64,000 bases of DNA from Pseudobutyrivibrio xylanivorans DSM 14809 (GTDB lineage: Bacteria > Bacillota > Clostridia > Lachnospirales > Lachnospiraceae): the NCBI RefSeq assembly GCF_900141825.1, contig NZ_FQYQ01000008.1, positions 92,597-156,596 of the forward strand, in the 5' to 3' direction. This document shows positions 40,240 to 49,126 of the stretch, piece after piece. Within the stretch, counting starts at the first letter, position 1, and the number at the start of each line of letters is the position of its first letter. The notes beneath the pieces were generated by a model. That model saw only the letters and a program-made list of their open reading frames with translations. It was not told where the DNA came from and did no database searches. A program made the position numbers and the translations under genes.

Positions 40240-41709
40240 GTGTCCATCTCTGTACATAGAGAACTTATCCATTGGGTAATTCTCAAGGTTTGCAAGAATC
40301 TTACGTCCATCAGCCTTTCCGATAAGAGTTGTTCTTGCCTTAACGATTTCTCTCTCAGCTCTGTGCTTAGATGGGCCACCAACGCAACCACCTTCACAAA
40401 TCATACCCTCGATGAAATCAACATCAAGCTTACCGCTCTTGAGAAGCATAAGTGCCTTCTTACACTCAGCACCACCTGCGCACTGCATAAGCTTAATATC
40501 ATCTGTATTCTGTCCACGCTCCTGCATGCATTCGATAACAGCCTTAGCAACACCGCCTGAAGAAGCGAAGTGCTTACCAAATGTAGATGACTCCTGGTAA
40601 TCTTCCTCTACTGGCTCGAACTCAACGCCCTTAGAACGCATTAACGCACGAAGCTCACCAAATGTGATGACGTAATCTGCATTTCCTGGTACTGTCTCAT
40701 CCTGTGCCTCAGACTTCTTAGCGATACATGGTCCAACGAATACTGTAACAGTATCCTCACCCATTGTAGCCTTAACAAAACGTGAGATAGCGCACATTGG
40801 AGATACTGTAGAAGACATATTATCTCTAAACTGATCTGGGAAGTGCTTTCTAAGCATGTTGATGAAAGCTGGGCAGCAAGATGTTGTCATCTTACGACCT
40901 TCTTCCTTAGCCTCGAACCACTCAGCTGACTCGTAAGCAGCTGTCATATCGCCACCGAGACCAACCTCGATCATGTCTGTGAAACCAACCTTCTTACAAG
41001 CAGCCTTAACTGCAGCCATTGAGATATCCTCACCGAACTGTCCCTCTGTAGCAGGTGCGCACATAGCGATAACCTTCTTGCCCTCAAGGATAGCCTTGAT
41101 GATATGTACAAGGTATGTCTTAGAACCGATAGCACCGAATGGACAGCTGTGGATACAGTGACCACATGAGATACACTTCTCATCGTCGATTACACAGTGA
41201 CCGTACTCATCGTAAGAAATAGCGCCAACTGGGCAAGCCTTCTTACATGGTCTCTCAAGGTGAACGATAGCCTGGTAAGGACACTCCTTAGCACACATAC
41301 CGCACTCCTTACACTTTGTAGGATCGATGTGCATTCTTCTCTCACCTGGAGTGATAGCACCGAACTTACAAGAGTTAAGACAAGCCTTTCCAAGACAGAA
41401 ACGGCAGTTGTCTGTTACTGAATAAGAAGCGATTGAACAGTCATCACAAGCTGGCTGGATAACCTGAACAACGTTCTTTGAATCTGGATTTGTTGGAAGA
41501 TTCTCTGCGCAAGAAAGAATAACTCTCTGTCTTACGATTTCTCTCTCCTTATAAACACAACAACGATATGTTGGTCTTGGACCAGGGATGATTTCGTAGC
41601 AAACAGCCTCTTTGTGCTCTGCATCAAGCTCACCATTCCAAGCAAGCTTACAAACCTCTTCCATAATGTTGTGCTTCAAACGTACAATACTTTGATCTGA
41701 AGTTACCAT
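40231..41709 (-). CDS. group-B monomeric [FeFe] hydrogenase
   Basis: The 492-residue enzyme has several [4Fe-4S] motifs (CRFCLGKACLNSC, CKECGMCAKECP, CISCGHCIHSCP) in residues about 90-195 and an H-cluster domain with TSCCPAFI, GPCIAKKSE and EGMICEGGCVGGP. These are the group-B forms of the L1-L3 motifs; group A has TSCCPxW and MPCxxKxxE. It should interconvert protons and H2 using ferredoxin; the physiological direction for group B is unsettled. It lies 37 bp after hydF, at the end of the maturase operon. Confidence 0.92.
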   Translation of the reverse strand: MVTSDQSIVRLKHNIMEEVCKLAWNGELDAEHKEAVCYEIIPGPRPTYRCCVYKEREIVRQRVILSCAENLPTNPDSKNVVQVIQPACDDCSIASYSVTDNCRFCLGKACLNSCKFGAITPGERRMHIDPTKCKECGMCAKECPYQAIVHLERPCKKACPVGAISYDEYGHCVIDDEKCISCGHCIHSCPFGAIGSKTYLVHIIKAILEGKKVIAMCAPATEGQFGEDISMAAVKAACKKVGFTDMIEVGLGGDMTAAYESAEWFEAKEEGRKMTTSCCPAFINMLRKHFPDQFRDNMSSTVSPMCAISRFVKATMGEDTVTVFVGPCIAKKSEAQDETVPGNADYVITFGELRALMRSKGVEFEPVEEDYQESSTFGKHFASSGGVAKAVIECMQERGQNTDDIKLMQCAGGAECKKALMLLKSGKLDVDFIEGMICEGGCVGGPSKHRAEREIVKARTTLIGKADGRKILANLENYPMDKFSMYRDGHME

Positions 41710-41746
41710 ATTTTTCTCCTTTTACCTTTTTATTTGCCAGTGAATG

Positions 41747-42931
41747 TTAATTAATTACCTTTAGACTTCTGTCTAAAATACCATTGAACTCCGCTATGGC
41801 CATTCCGTAATTAACGACCGGAACCCCCTGGGATTTGCAATGTTTAACGCGATTCTGCATTTCAGCCCCATTTATCATGCAACCACCGCAATGAATCACA
41901 AGTTTATATTTTGATAAATCTTCAGGAAAATCATTTCCAGAAGAAAATTCAAAATCAATTTCTTTGCCAGTGTATTTTTTAACCCATCCTGGCATCTTTA
42001 CGGTGCCGATGTCGTTACACTGTCTGTGATGAGTGCAGGCTTCTGAAATCAAAACCTTGTCCCCATCCTCTAATTTCTTAAGAGCTGCAACACCCTCAAG
42101 CTGAGTATTCAGGCTGCCCTTGTAGCGAGCCATAAGAATACTAAATGAAGTAAGCACTGTATCCTCAGGAACAATCTTTGAAACCTCTTCAAATGCCTGG
42201 GAATCAGTAATTACTAATGAAATATTTTTATCTTCTTCAAGTGCCTCAGCCAACTCCTCTGGCTGGCAGCAAAGAATCTTGCAATTGTTATCAAGAAGGT
42301 CTCTTAGAACCATCTGCTGCGGAAGAATTACTCTTCCCTTTGGTGCCGACTCATCTATTGGGATAACCAAAACCACAGTACTCTTTGGCTCTACCAAATC
42401 AGCAACAAGTACAGGCTCCTTCATATCTGGAAGAAGCTTAATCAATGCTTCCTTCACCTTTGACATATCGTCTGATGTGGCGTCTACATATATAAGATTC
42501 TCTTCCTCAAGACCAGAATACCCATGAGCCTCTGCCTCATCTGTATGATTCTCTATTATAATGTAAGGAACTTTGCGCTCCTTTACATTTTTAAGGAAAT
42601 CAGCTTCCTCTTCTGAAAGCTCTTTTTCTCTGGCATCAAGTACCATTACCACAATATCTATCTCGTCTAAGATACGATATGTGCGATGCTTTCTAAGTTC
42701 ACCAAGCTCGCCTTCATCATCAAAACCTGCTGTATCGATGATAACCACCGGACCGATTGGCAAAATCTCCATTGCCTTTTTTACAGGATCAGTAGTGGTG
42801 CCTTTATGAGCTGAAACCAGAGAAATCTCCTGATTTGTAAGTTTATTTACGATGCTGGATTTTCCAGCATTTCTGATTCCAAAAAAGCCGATGTGGACAC
42901 GCTGGCCACTGGCTGTATTGTTAAGGGACAT
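41747..42931 (-). CDS. hydF: [FeFe] hydrogenase maturation GTPase HydF
   Basis: A 394-residue HydF with a Ras-like GTPase domain (GIRNAGKSS P-loop near residue 18, DTAGFDDEG, then a dimerisation region) and a C-terminal iron-sulfur domain with EACTHHRQC near residue 300 and HCGGCM near 350, the Cys-x-His...His-Cys-x2-Cys ligand set. It is the scaffold that carries the 2Fe precursor to the hydrogenase. The operon is hydE, hydG, hydF, hydrogenase. Confidence 0.96.
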   Translation of the reverse strand: MSLNNTASGQRVHIGFFGIRNAGKSSIVNKLTNQEISLVSAHKGTTTDPVKKAMEILPIGPVVIIDTAGFDDEGELGELRKHRTYRILDEIDIVVMVLDAREKELSEEEADFLKNVKERKVPYIIIENHTDEAEAHGYSGLEEENLIYVDATSDDMSKVKEALIKLLPDMKEPVLVADLVEPKSTVVLVIPIDESAPKGRVILPQQMVLRDLLDNNCKILCCQPEELAEALEEDKNISLVITDSQAFEEVSKIVPEDTVLTSFSILMARYKGSLNTQLEGVAALKKLEDGDKVLISEACTHHRQCNDIGTVKMPGWVKKYTGKEIDFEFSSGNDFPEDLSKYKLVIHCGGCMINGAEMQNRVKHCKSQGVPVVNYGMAIAEFNGILDRSLKVIN

Positions 42932-42988
42932 ACTCGCCTCCTATAAGAATACAATATAATTTTGTTTATTTTATTAAAAAACTAAGAA

Positions 42989-44431
42989 CTAAAATCTGAA
43001 ATCTCTACGATTAGAGTTCTTGATAGCCTCGATATTTTCCTCAGCTGTCTTTCTAACATTTTCCTTTGGAATCTTCTTAAGCTCTTCCTCAATCATCTTG
43101 TAGCCAACCTTCTTTGTCTCCTCAGAAGCGTAATCTACAAGGTATTCTGTAAGAGTCATGAGTGCGTTTGGATGACAGCAGTTAATAATCTGGCCTGTCT
43201 TACAAAGCGACATAAATCTGTCGCCTGTACGTCCTGCACGGTAGCAAGCTGTACAGAATGATGGGATGTGACCTGTCTCCATGAGCCACTTAACTACCTC
43301 ATCGAGAGTACGCTGATCAGAAACATCAAACTGCTCTGTATCGTGTGGACGCTCTTTCTCTGTGTAACCACCTACTGATGTACGGCTGGCTCCAGAAACC
43401 TGTGAAATACCAACCTGAAGCATCTTACGACGAACTTCCTCTGACTCACGAGTAGAAATAATCATACCTGTGTAAGGAACTGCTATTCTGATGCAGGCTG
43501 CAATCTTTGTAAACATCTCATCTGGAATAGAGTTGTCAAATACATCTGGATCGATGTCATCAGCGTGCTTAACACGTGGAACTGAGATAGTGTGAGGACC
43601 AACGCCGTGTACTGCCTCAAGATGCTCTGCGTGCATGAGAAGTCCTGTGAACTCGTATTTATAGCTCTCAAGTCCGAAGAGAACACCAAGTCCTACATCA
43701 TCGATTCCACCCTCCATAGCACGGTCCATAGCCTCTGTATGGTAAGCATAGTCATGCTTTGGTCCCGTAGGATGAAGCTCCTCATAGCTCTTTTTATTGT
43801 AGGTCTCCTGGAAGAGGATGTATGTACCAATTCCTGCTTCCTTGAGCTTGCGATAATTCTCAACTGTTGTAGCAGCGATATTAACATTTACACGTCTGAT
43901 ATCACCATTCTTGTGGTGAATGCTGTAGATTGTATCGATACACTCTAAGATGTACTCGATTGGGTTGTTAACTGGATCCTCACCTGCTTCGATTGCAAGT
44001 CTCTTGTGACCCATATCCTGAAGTGCGATAACCTCAGCCTTTACCTCTTCCTGTGTAAGCTTTTTACGAGCAATGTGCTTGTTCTTAAGATGATATGGAC
44101 AGTAAACGCATCCATTTACACAGTAATTTGAAAGATAAAGTGGAGCAAAAAGAACGATACGATTGCCGTAGAAGGCATCCTTAATCTCCTGTGCTACCTT
44201 ATACATTTTCTCAATATATTTTGGCTCATCACAGGCAAGAAGAACTGCTGCCTCACGATGTGAAAGACCAGAGCATACACAGCCTTCTGCTGTCTTAACT
44301 GGTCTTGCTTTTTCAAGGAGCTGATCAATAAGCTCATAATTATTTTTGTTTGCTTCGGCATATTCTATTGTGTCGAGGATTTCCTGATGGTCGATAAACT
44401 CATCAGCCTTAAGTGATTTTACATTGTACAT
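42989..44431 (-). CDS. hydG: [FeFe] hydrogenase maturase HydG (tyrosine lyase)
   Basis: The 480-residue radical SAM enzyme has the N-terminal cluster motif NYCVNGCVYCPYH (Cys-x3-Cys-x2-Cys, about residue 95) and the second, C-terminal cluster in FCTACYRAG and NCCHPNA. HydG splits tyrosine to p-cresol, CO and cyanide, building the Fe(CO)2CN units of the H-cluster. Gaps to hydE (52 bp) and hydF (57 bp) contain no terminator. Confidence 0.96.
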   Translation of the reverse strand: MYNVKSLKADEFIDHQEILDTIEYAEANKNNYELIDQLLEKARPVKTAEGCVCSGLSHREAAVLLACDEPKYIEKMYKVAQEIKDAFYGNRIVLFAPLYLSNYCVNGCVYCPYHLKNKHIARKKLTQEEVKAEVIALQDMGHKRLAIEAGEDPVNNPIEYILECIDTIYSIHHKNGDIRRVNVNIAATTVENYRKLKEAGIGTYILFQETYNKKSYEELHPTGPKHDYAYHTEAMDRAMEGGIDDVGLGVLFGLESYKYEFTGLLMHAEHLEAVHGVGPHTISVPRVKHADDIDPDVFDNSIPDEMFTKIAACIRIAVPYTGMIISTRESEEVRRKMLQVGISQVSGASRTSVGGYTEKERPHDTEQFDVSDQRTLDEVVKWLMETGHIPSFCTACYRAGRTGDRFMSLCKTGQIINCCHPNALMTLTEYLVDYASEETKKVGYKMIEEELKKIPKENVRKTAEENIEAIKNSNRRDFRF

Positions 44432-44483
44432 TTATTATTACCTCTAATTTATATCTCGCCTGTAACATACAGGCTATTTAAAC

Positions 44484-45542
44484 TTATTTGTAAAAACCTA
44501 CTCTATCGCCGGCGTCTTCTACGATTTCATATCCAACGAAGGATACGCGTCCCTTTAGGCAGTTGATGCATTCTGCCGCTTCCTCGCCTGTGCAGATTTT
44601 ATTGTCATATAATGTGTACATCTTACGTACAGATGTAGGCGAAAGATTCGGCATTACAACATTAGCACCAGCCTGAATACCCATTTCACGTCCCTTTGGA
44701 TGAATAGTGCCAAGTGCTGTAGTGGCAGGAATAAGCATCTGTGGATAAATCATTCTTAAGAGAGATATGAGAAACAGTGTCATCTCCAAAGTACCACTTT
44801 CTTCTTTTGCGAAAGGTGTATCCTTATGACTTATGTAAGGTCCGATGCCACACATATCTGGTTTGAATTCTTCAATAAATTTCAAATCCATGGCTAAATC
44901 TCTGGCTGTCTGTCCTGGCGACTGAACCATAAAGCCCGCACCAACCTGATAACCGATATTCTTTAAGTCCTGTAGACAATTCATTCTGTGTAGAAAACTC
45001 ATCTCTGCAGGATGAAGCCTAGTATATAACTCTGGATTAGCTGTCTCGTGTCTAAGGAGATATCTGTCTGCCCCAGCATCGAAGTATGCCTGATAACTAT
45101 CGTGGTCCCTCTCTCCTATTGAAAGAGTAACTACCATATCATCATGCTCTGCTTTGATTCTGCGGATAATATCACAGATATCCTCATCGCTATAGGCAAA
45201 ATCCTCGCCTCCCTGAAGTACCACAGTCCTAAATCCTAACTTGTAGCCCTCATGGGCACAGGAAATAATGTCTTCTGTTCTAAGTCTGTAACGTTCACAC
45301 TCCCTATTGCCTCTTCGAATGCCACAATAATAGCAGTCATTTTTACAATAGTTAGTAAATTCAACAAGGCCTCTTATAAATACCTTATTCCCGTAAAACT
45401 GTTCCTGATATTTTACCGCGTATTCTGCTGCACGCTTCATTAAATCAGGATTAATGTTCTCTATAAGAAGCTGATATTCCTCCAGCTCAAGAGAATGATT
45501 AGTATTAAGTTTGTCTAATGTTTCTATTAACTTTGAATCCAT
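44484..45542 (-). CDS. hydE: [FeFe] hydrogenase maturase HydE
   Basis: A 352-residue radical SAM protein with NYCKNDCYYCGIRRGN near residue 65 and the BioB/HydE core (TVVLQGGEDFAYSDEDI, ERDHDSYQAYFDAGADRYLLRHET). HydE works on the HydG product to help form the azadithiolate-bridged cluster. It leads the four-gene operon. TGATATAGT (minus strand, 45586-45594) is a likely extended -10 box, about 45 bases before the ATG; the ribosome site is weak. Confidence 0.95.
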   Translation of the reverse strand: MDSKLIETLDKLNTNHSLELEEYQLLIENINPDLMKRAAEYAVKYQEQFYGNKVFIRGLVEFTNYCKNDCYYCGIRRGNRECERYRLRTEDIISCAHEGYKLGFRTVVLQGGEDFAYSDEDICDIIRRIKAEHDDMVVTLSIGERDHDSYQAYFDAGADRYLLRHETANPELYTRLHPAEMSFLHRMNCLQDLKNIGYQVGAGFMVQSPGQTARDLAMDLKFIEEFKPDMCGIGPYISHKDTPFAKEESGTLEMTLFLISLLRMIYPQMLIPATTALGTIHPKGREMGIQAGANVVMPNLSPTSVRKMYTLYDNKICTGEEAAECINCLKGRVSFVGYEIVEDAGDRVGFYK

Positions 45543-45657
45543 ACCTTATTGATAAAAAATTATCGTTTATTTTTTCACAAAGTATACTATATCATAAAAT
45601 TTTAAAGGTTAAAGGGGTATATTGCCCGTTTGCTGTTTTATTTTAGATACAAAAAAA

Positions 45658-45675
45658 GGAACCCTCACGGATTCC
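45658..45675 (-). terminator. terminator of the two-small-ORF operon
   Basis: GGAATCC and GGGTTCC (one G-T pair) form a 7-bp stem with a GTGA loop, followed by seven T residues on the minus strand, 24 bases after the stop of the 38-codon ORF. Confidence 0.7.
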
Positions 45676-45699
45676 TCTTCCTTGTGTCGTCGCGGATGA

Positions 45700-45816
45700 T
45701 TAGTTCTTCTTAGTTTCCAGCCTTTTAAGCATTCGTCTAGTCCTGTGATTCTCCACCATAGTCCTAAACATTTTCATCTTAAGGATAAACACCTTCATAA
45801 CATCAATACCTCTCAC
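45700..45816 (-). CDS. 38-residue basic peptide, coupled to the preceding small ORF
   Basis: The GTG at 45816 overlaps the TGA of the upstream small gene (GTGA), a normal coupling signal. An internal ATG at 45798, ten bases after GAGAGG, could alternatively give a 32-residue peptide beginning MKVFILKMKMFRTM. The peptide is strongly basic with an amphipathic look (HRTRRMLKRLETKKN at the C-terminus). It has no signal sequence. A terminator follows within 25 bases, which supports a real transcription unit. Function unknown. Confidence 0.45.
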   Translation of the reverse strand: MRGIDVMKVFILKMKMFRTMVENHRTRRMLKRLETKKN

Positions 45817-46028
45817 CATTCTCTTTCATTCTCAGCGACCATAATAATTTCGATTTGAGTAGCTGTGGCCTCCCCTGCCACCAGCTGCTCTGGCTGTGAA
45901 TATTTATCAACACCTCGACACCCTATACCTGCCGTTCTCAATAACTCATCATTATCTAAATTGCGTCTAATCTGTGTCATATCTGTGATGTTTATGTGAA
46001 CGTCATCTAACAATATGTACTTTACCAT
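45813..46028 (-). CDS. 71-residue protein of unknown function
   Basis: The frame starting MVKYILLDDVHINITDM is soluble, mildly acidic and of normal codon use. No family was recognised. The ATG at 46028 is only 23 bases from a direct-repeat site shared with the surface-protein promoter; its ribosome site is poor (TCTTTAGA), so translation may be weak or start differently. Its stop overlaps the following small ORF. The gene lies between the surface-protein gene and hydE. Confidence 0.5.
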   Translation of the reverse strand: MVKYILLDDVHINITDMTQIRRNLDNDELLRTAGIGCRGVDKYSQPEQLVAGEATATQIEIIMVAENEREW

Positions 46029-46050
46029 TCTAAAGAAGCATGAACAATAG

Positions 46051-46080
46051 ATTGGCAAAATCGTCGATTTTTTGGCAATA
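46051..46080 (-). promoter_or_regulatory. direct-repeat site TTGCCAA x2 upstream of the small-ORF operon
   Basis: On the minus strand ATTGCCAAA and TTTGCCAAT recur with a 20-bp period around AAATCGACG. The same repeat with the same period lies upstream of the surface-protein gene. LytTR regulators bind 9-bp direct repeats about two helical turns apart, and one is encoded 2 kb away. Confidence 0.5.
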
Positions 46081-46083
46081 ATA

Positions 46084-48078
46084 CTACTGATTTAGCTTAT
46101 CTATAATCTTTGTAGCTGCTCTTCTTTTGACTTCAAAAACACTTACACCTGCTCCAGCAGCAAAAACACCTGCCAATCCAGCAAACCATTTTCCATGCTG
46201 AAGAAGTCCTGCCAAAGTAATTGCCAGAGGAATCTCCTCCTCTTCGATAGTAACAATCTCGCCTGGTATTGGAGTGATTTCCTGTGGCTGGATAACGCTA
46301 TCACGTGAAGCTGAATTTTCAGCACTTGAAACGGCTGAATTTTCTTCTGCATCAGATACTTTTTCTTCACTAATACTCGATACCACAGCTTTACCATCTA
46401 TAGTAGTCGGAGTCTCTTCATCCTGAATCTCCTCCAATTCAACCAACTCCTGATCGAGTCTTGCTTCCAGTCTTGCGATGCTGGAAGCAAGCGATCTTGA
46501 CGATGACTGAATACTACCTGCAGAACTGGTCTGTGAACCAGAATTTGCCTTAACAAATTTTTCATTGAATAACGACTTTGCATCAGAAAGTGTCGCTTTG
46601 GCATTCTCAAGATTATCCTTAGCACCATTGTAATCAGCCTCTGCACTTTCAAGCAGACCTTTCAATCTGGCCATCTCAGCAGCTGAATCAATATCTTTAA
46701 CACCATTCAGCTTTTCTATCTGAGTCTTTATAGAAACCACTTTTTCTCTAGCTGCCTGAAAATCTGCCTTGGCAACCTCCACTGAAGCAAGCAGACTATT
46801 ATAGGCATCCAGCTTTGCCCGAACTCCTGAAATATAGGTCACATAATCTGTTATTATTTCTGTCCATACTTCGTCTCCTACATTAAAGGAGTGTTCCTTG
46901 AAGCTCATATCATCATTAGTAAGGCTAACATTGACTGATTTTTTTTCACGGACATTCTTTTGTAACTTGACACTTTTAACGTTAAGAGATTTTAATTCCT
47001 TAGAATAGAATGTTATCTCTCCTGTCTTATCATCTATTCTATATCCGTAATTCGCAATTACATTACGGATATGATTACCTTCTTCGTCAATTACATCATA
47101 ATTAATCAAAACGCTTTTCCAATCATCTGACATCATGTCGTCCGGATTCAATATCTCTATCGACTGTCCTTCTGTCAGACCTTCTGCCTTAGGAAGCTGG
47201 TAGTACTGAAGTAATACCTTTAGATATTCTATGCCGTACTGTACTCTATCCTCTTCACTGGCTGTCAGTACATTTGTCTCAGCTGCCACCAATGCATCAG
47301 CGCCAGCATCTGCCAGTTTCTTCTGTGCTGCTTCCAGCTGTGCCTGAAGCTCCTCAAGATGTTTCTGTGCAGATTCTAATTCAGCCTCAGCTGTATTTAA
47401 CTTACCAGTAGCCTCTTCCTTATTAGCATTATATGCAGCAAGTGCTGTGTCATAATCATCTTTTGCTAAGTTGTAAGCTTCTAAAGCTTCGTTATATTTA
47501 TTTTCAGCTTCATCAAAAGCAGTCTGCGCTTCCTCAACTGTCTTATCAGTATCCGCAATAATAGTGGCTGCATCAGTCTCGGAAACATTCTCATCCTTAA
47601 TAACAGAAACTGCTCCCTGAGCCTGTTCATTAGCTGCAGATGTAGCCTCGCCTGCATTCTTAAGGGCACTGTCTGCCTGTGAAACAGCATCCTGCACCTG
47701 AGTCTGTGCCTCATCAATAGCTTCGCCAGCTTTTACAATGTTGTCTACAGACGCACTAACAGAACCTACTGCTTCATTTGCAGTAGCTTCTTTTTCTAAT
47801 ACCGCTGAAACCTCCTCGTCAAACTGCCCCTCTGTTGCTGGCTCAGAGGCAGCCTCACTAAGTTGGCTTATGGTGTTCGTTTTAAGTTGTTTCGATAAAT
47901 TGGAAACCTCTTCAGCTATAGCCTTCTCGCCAGAATCGCTAACTACCTGCTGTTCTGTCGTGATTTCTGCATCGTTTACTACTTCAGCCGCTTTAGCATA
48001 TATAGTCGTACAAACTGGAGCGACCAGCGAAATAGCAGACAAGCCAATGGATATAGCTTGAACTGAACGATTTTTCAT
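46084..48078 (-). CDS. coiled-coil surface protein with C-terminal membrane anchor
   Basis: The 664-residue protein has a Sec signal (cleavage near AKAAEV, residue 30), long Ala/Glu-rich coiled coils (about 100-275 and 430-570), a compact middle region (about 285-420) and a C-terminal hydrophobic helix (WFAGLAGVFAAGAGVSVF) followed by Lys/Arg residues. There is no LPxTG motif, so anchoring would be by the helix. It may act as an adhesin or stalk. Its promoter region carries the direct-repeat site of the adjacent LytTR locus. The protein at 58500 has a similar start and coiled-coil style. Confidence 0.72.
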   Translation of the reverse strand: MKNRSVQAISIGLSAISLVAPVCTTIYAKAAEVVNDAEITTEQQVVSDSGEKAIAEEVSNLSKQLKTNTISQLSEAASEPATEGQFDEEVSAVLEKEATANEAVGSVSASVDNIVKAGEAIDEAQTQVQDAVSQADSALKNAGEATSAANEQAQGAVSVIKDENVSETDAATIIADTDKTVEEAQTAFDEAENKYNEALEAYNLAKDDYDTALAAYNANKEEATGKLNTAEAELESAQKHLEELQAQLEAAQKKLADAGADALVAAETNVLTASEEDRVQYGIEYLKVLLQYYQLPKAEGLTEGQSIEILNPDDMMSDDWKSVLINYDVIDEEGNHIRNVIANYGYRIDDKTGEITFYSKELKSLNVKSVKLQKNVREKKSVNVSLTNDDMSFKEHSFNVGDEVWTEIITDYVTYISGVRAKLDAYNSLLASVEVAKADFQAAREKVVSIKTQIEKLNGVKDIDSAAEMARLKGLLESAEADYNGAKDNLENAKATLSDAKSLFNEKFVKANSGSQTSSAGSIQSSSRSLASSIARLEARLDQELVELEEIQDEETPTTIDGKAVVSSISEEKVSDAEENSAVSSAENSASRDSVIQPQEITPIPGEIVTIEEEEIPLAITLAGLLQHGKWFAGLAGVFAAGAGVSVFEVKRRAATKIIDKLNQ

Positions 48079-48186
48079 AAACTATCTAGTCCTTCTAATT
48101 ATTCTTTATACTCTCCCGAGAAAAACGTTATAGGTTATAATTCTCATTAATTACACATTACCAAAATAAAAGAGAGACGCAAGTGC

Positions 48187-48216
48187 TTTGGCAAAATCGC
48201 ATTGATTTTGGCAAAA
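48187..48216 (-). promoter_or_regulatory. direct-repeat site TTTTGCCAAA x2 upstream of the surface-protein gene
   Basis: Two exact copies of TTTTGCCAAA lie 20 bp apart on the minus strand, 110-140 bp before the surface-protein ATG, with AATCAATGCG between. Flanking AGAGACG/CGTCTCT arms enclose the site, so it sits in the loop of a possible terminator for the LytTR gene. The sequence is closely matched at 46051. Confidence 0.55.
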
Positions 48217-48249
48217 ACCTACGTCTCTAGTGGTTTTTTATAATAAAAT

Positions 48250-48963
48250 TTAATTGTTACTAAACTGATAATCCCTAATTTTTTGTGTAATATCGGCAAT
48301 CTTCTTGGCAGACATTGGATAAATCGATCTGTCGTCCAAATAAACATCTCCGCCTTCGATTCTGTCAATGTAATCCATATTGATAATAATGCCTCGGTTA
48401 ATCATTATGAATCGTCTGTCAGAACCGGTCATACTAATGAATTCTCCAGACGTTAGGCGTACTCTTGAAGAGCTGCCATCATCCTTATGGATTTCCAGGT
48501 AATGTCCATCTGTTGTAACAGAAACGATATTCTTAAGATAAATTCTTTCATCCACAGAACCGACTGTTATTTTGATAAAAATAGCATCTATAGGCGTATG
48601 ATCAACAATTTCTGAAATAACATTATCTATTCTATCCAAAGTAAAAGGCTTTGTAACATAATCAAAGGCATGCAATGAAAAAGCATCAGGATAATGTCCT
48701 TCAGAAGCAGTCATGAAGATAAGGAATGTCTTTTCCGTAAGCTCTCTCAGCTTTTTAGCGGTTTCTATACCATCCATATCTGGCATAAAAATATCCATAA
48801 AGACAATATCAAAGCGACGTTCTGTTAACGCTTCCACAAAAGATTGTCCGGTCTCGAATTCCTCCACCTCCAGGTCCAGTGCCCTTTTTGCAGACACTTT
48901 CTCAACCATCATTTTTAGCTGCATTCTAAAAATACTTTCATCATCAATAACCGCTACTCTCAT
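48250..48963 (-). CDS. LytTR-family response regulator
   Basis: A 237-residue regulator with a receiver domain (VIDDE at the start, phospho-acceptor Asp in IVFMDIFMPDMDGIE, Lys in YVTKPF) and a C-terminal LytTR DNA-binding domain (about 130-235, KITVGSVDERIYLKNIVSVTTDGHYLEIH and FIMINRGIIINMDYIDRIEGG). This class binds direct repeats and often controls peptides, toxins and surface proteins. It is divergent from the hybrid kinase, its likely phosphate donor. Confidence 0.92.
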   Translation of the reverse strand: MRVAVIDDESIFRMQLKMMVEKVSAKRALDLEVEEFETGQSFVEALTERRFDIVFMDIFMPDMDGIETAKKLRELTEKTFLIFMTASEGHYPDAFSLHAFDYVTKPFTLDRIDNVISEIVDHTPIDAIFIKITVGSVDERIYLKNIVSVTTDGHYLEIHKDDGSSSRVRLTSGEFISMTGSDRRFIMINRGIIINMDYIDRIEGGDVYLDDRSIYPMSAKKIADITQKIRDYQFSNN

Positions 48964-49126
48964 CTTGCCTCCCCAGTATTCTGTTAAGCATAACTATACT
49001 TCACACATTACTTTTAATTCATAATACCACATATTTGTGTAGTTGATAATGAAAATTGTTTGTATTTTATATATAATAGTATTGAATAATCAAAATATAT
49101 TTCTTCTATATTAAAAGGAAAATACT

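Noticed and set aside
40231..41709. Group-A [FeFe] hydrogenase HydA
   Set aside because: The H-cluster motifs are TSCCPAF, GPCIAKKSE and EGMICEGGC, which are the group-B forms.
48172..48228. Simple terminator after the LytTR gene
   Set aside because: AGAGACG/CGTCTCT arms do enclose a large loop, but they contain exact 20-bp-spaced repeats found also at 46051, where no such flanking stem exists; an operator explains both sites.
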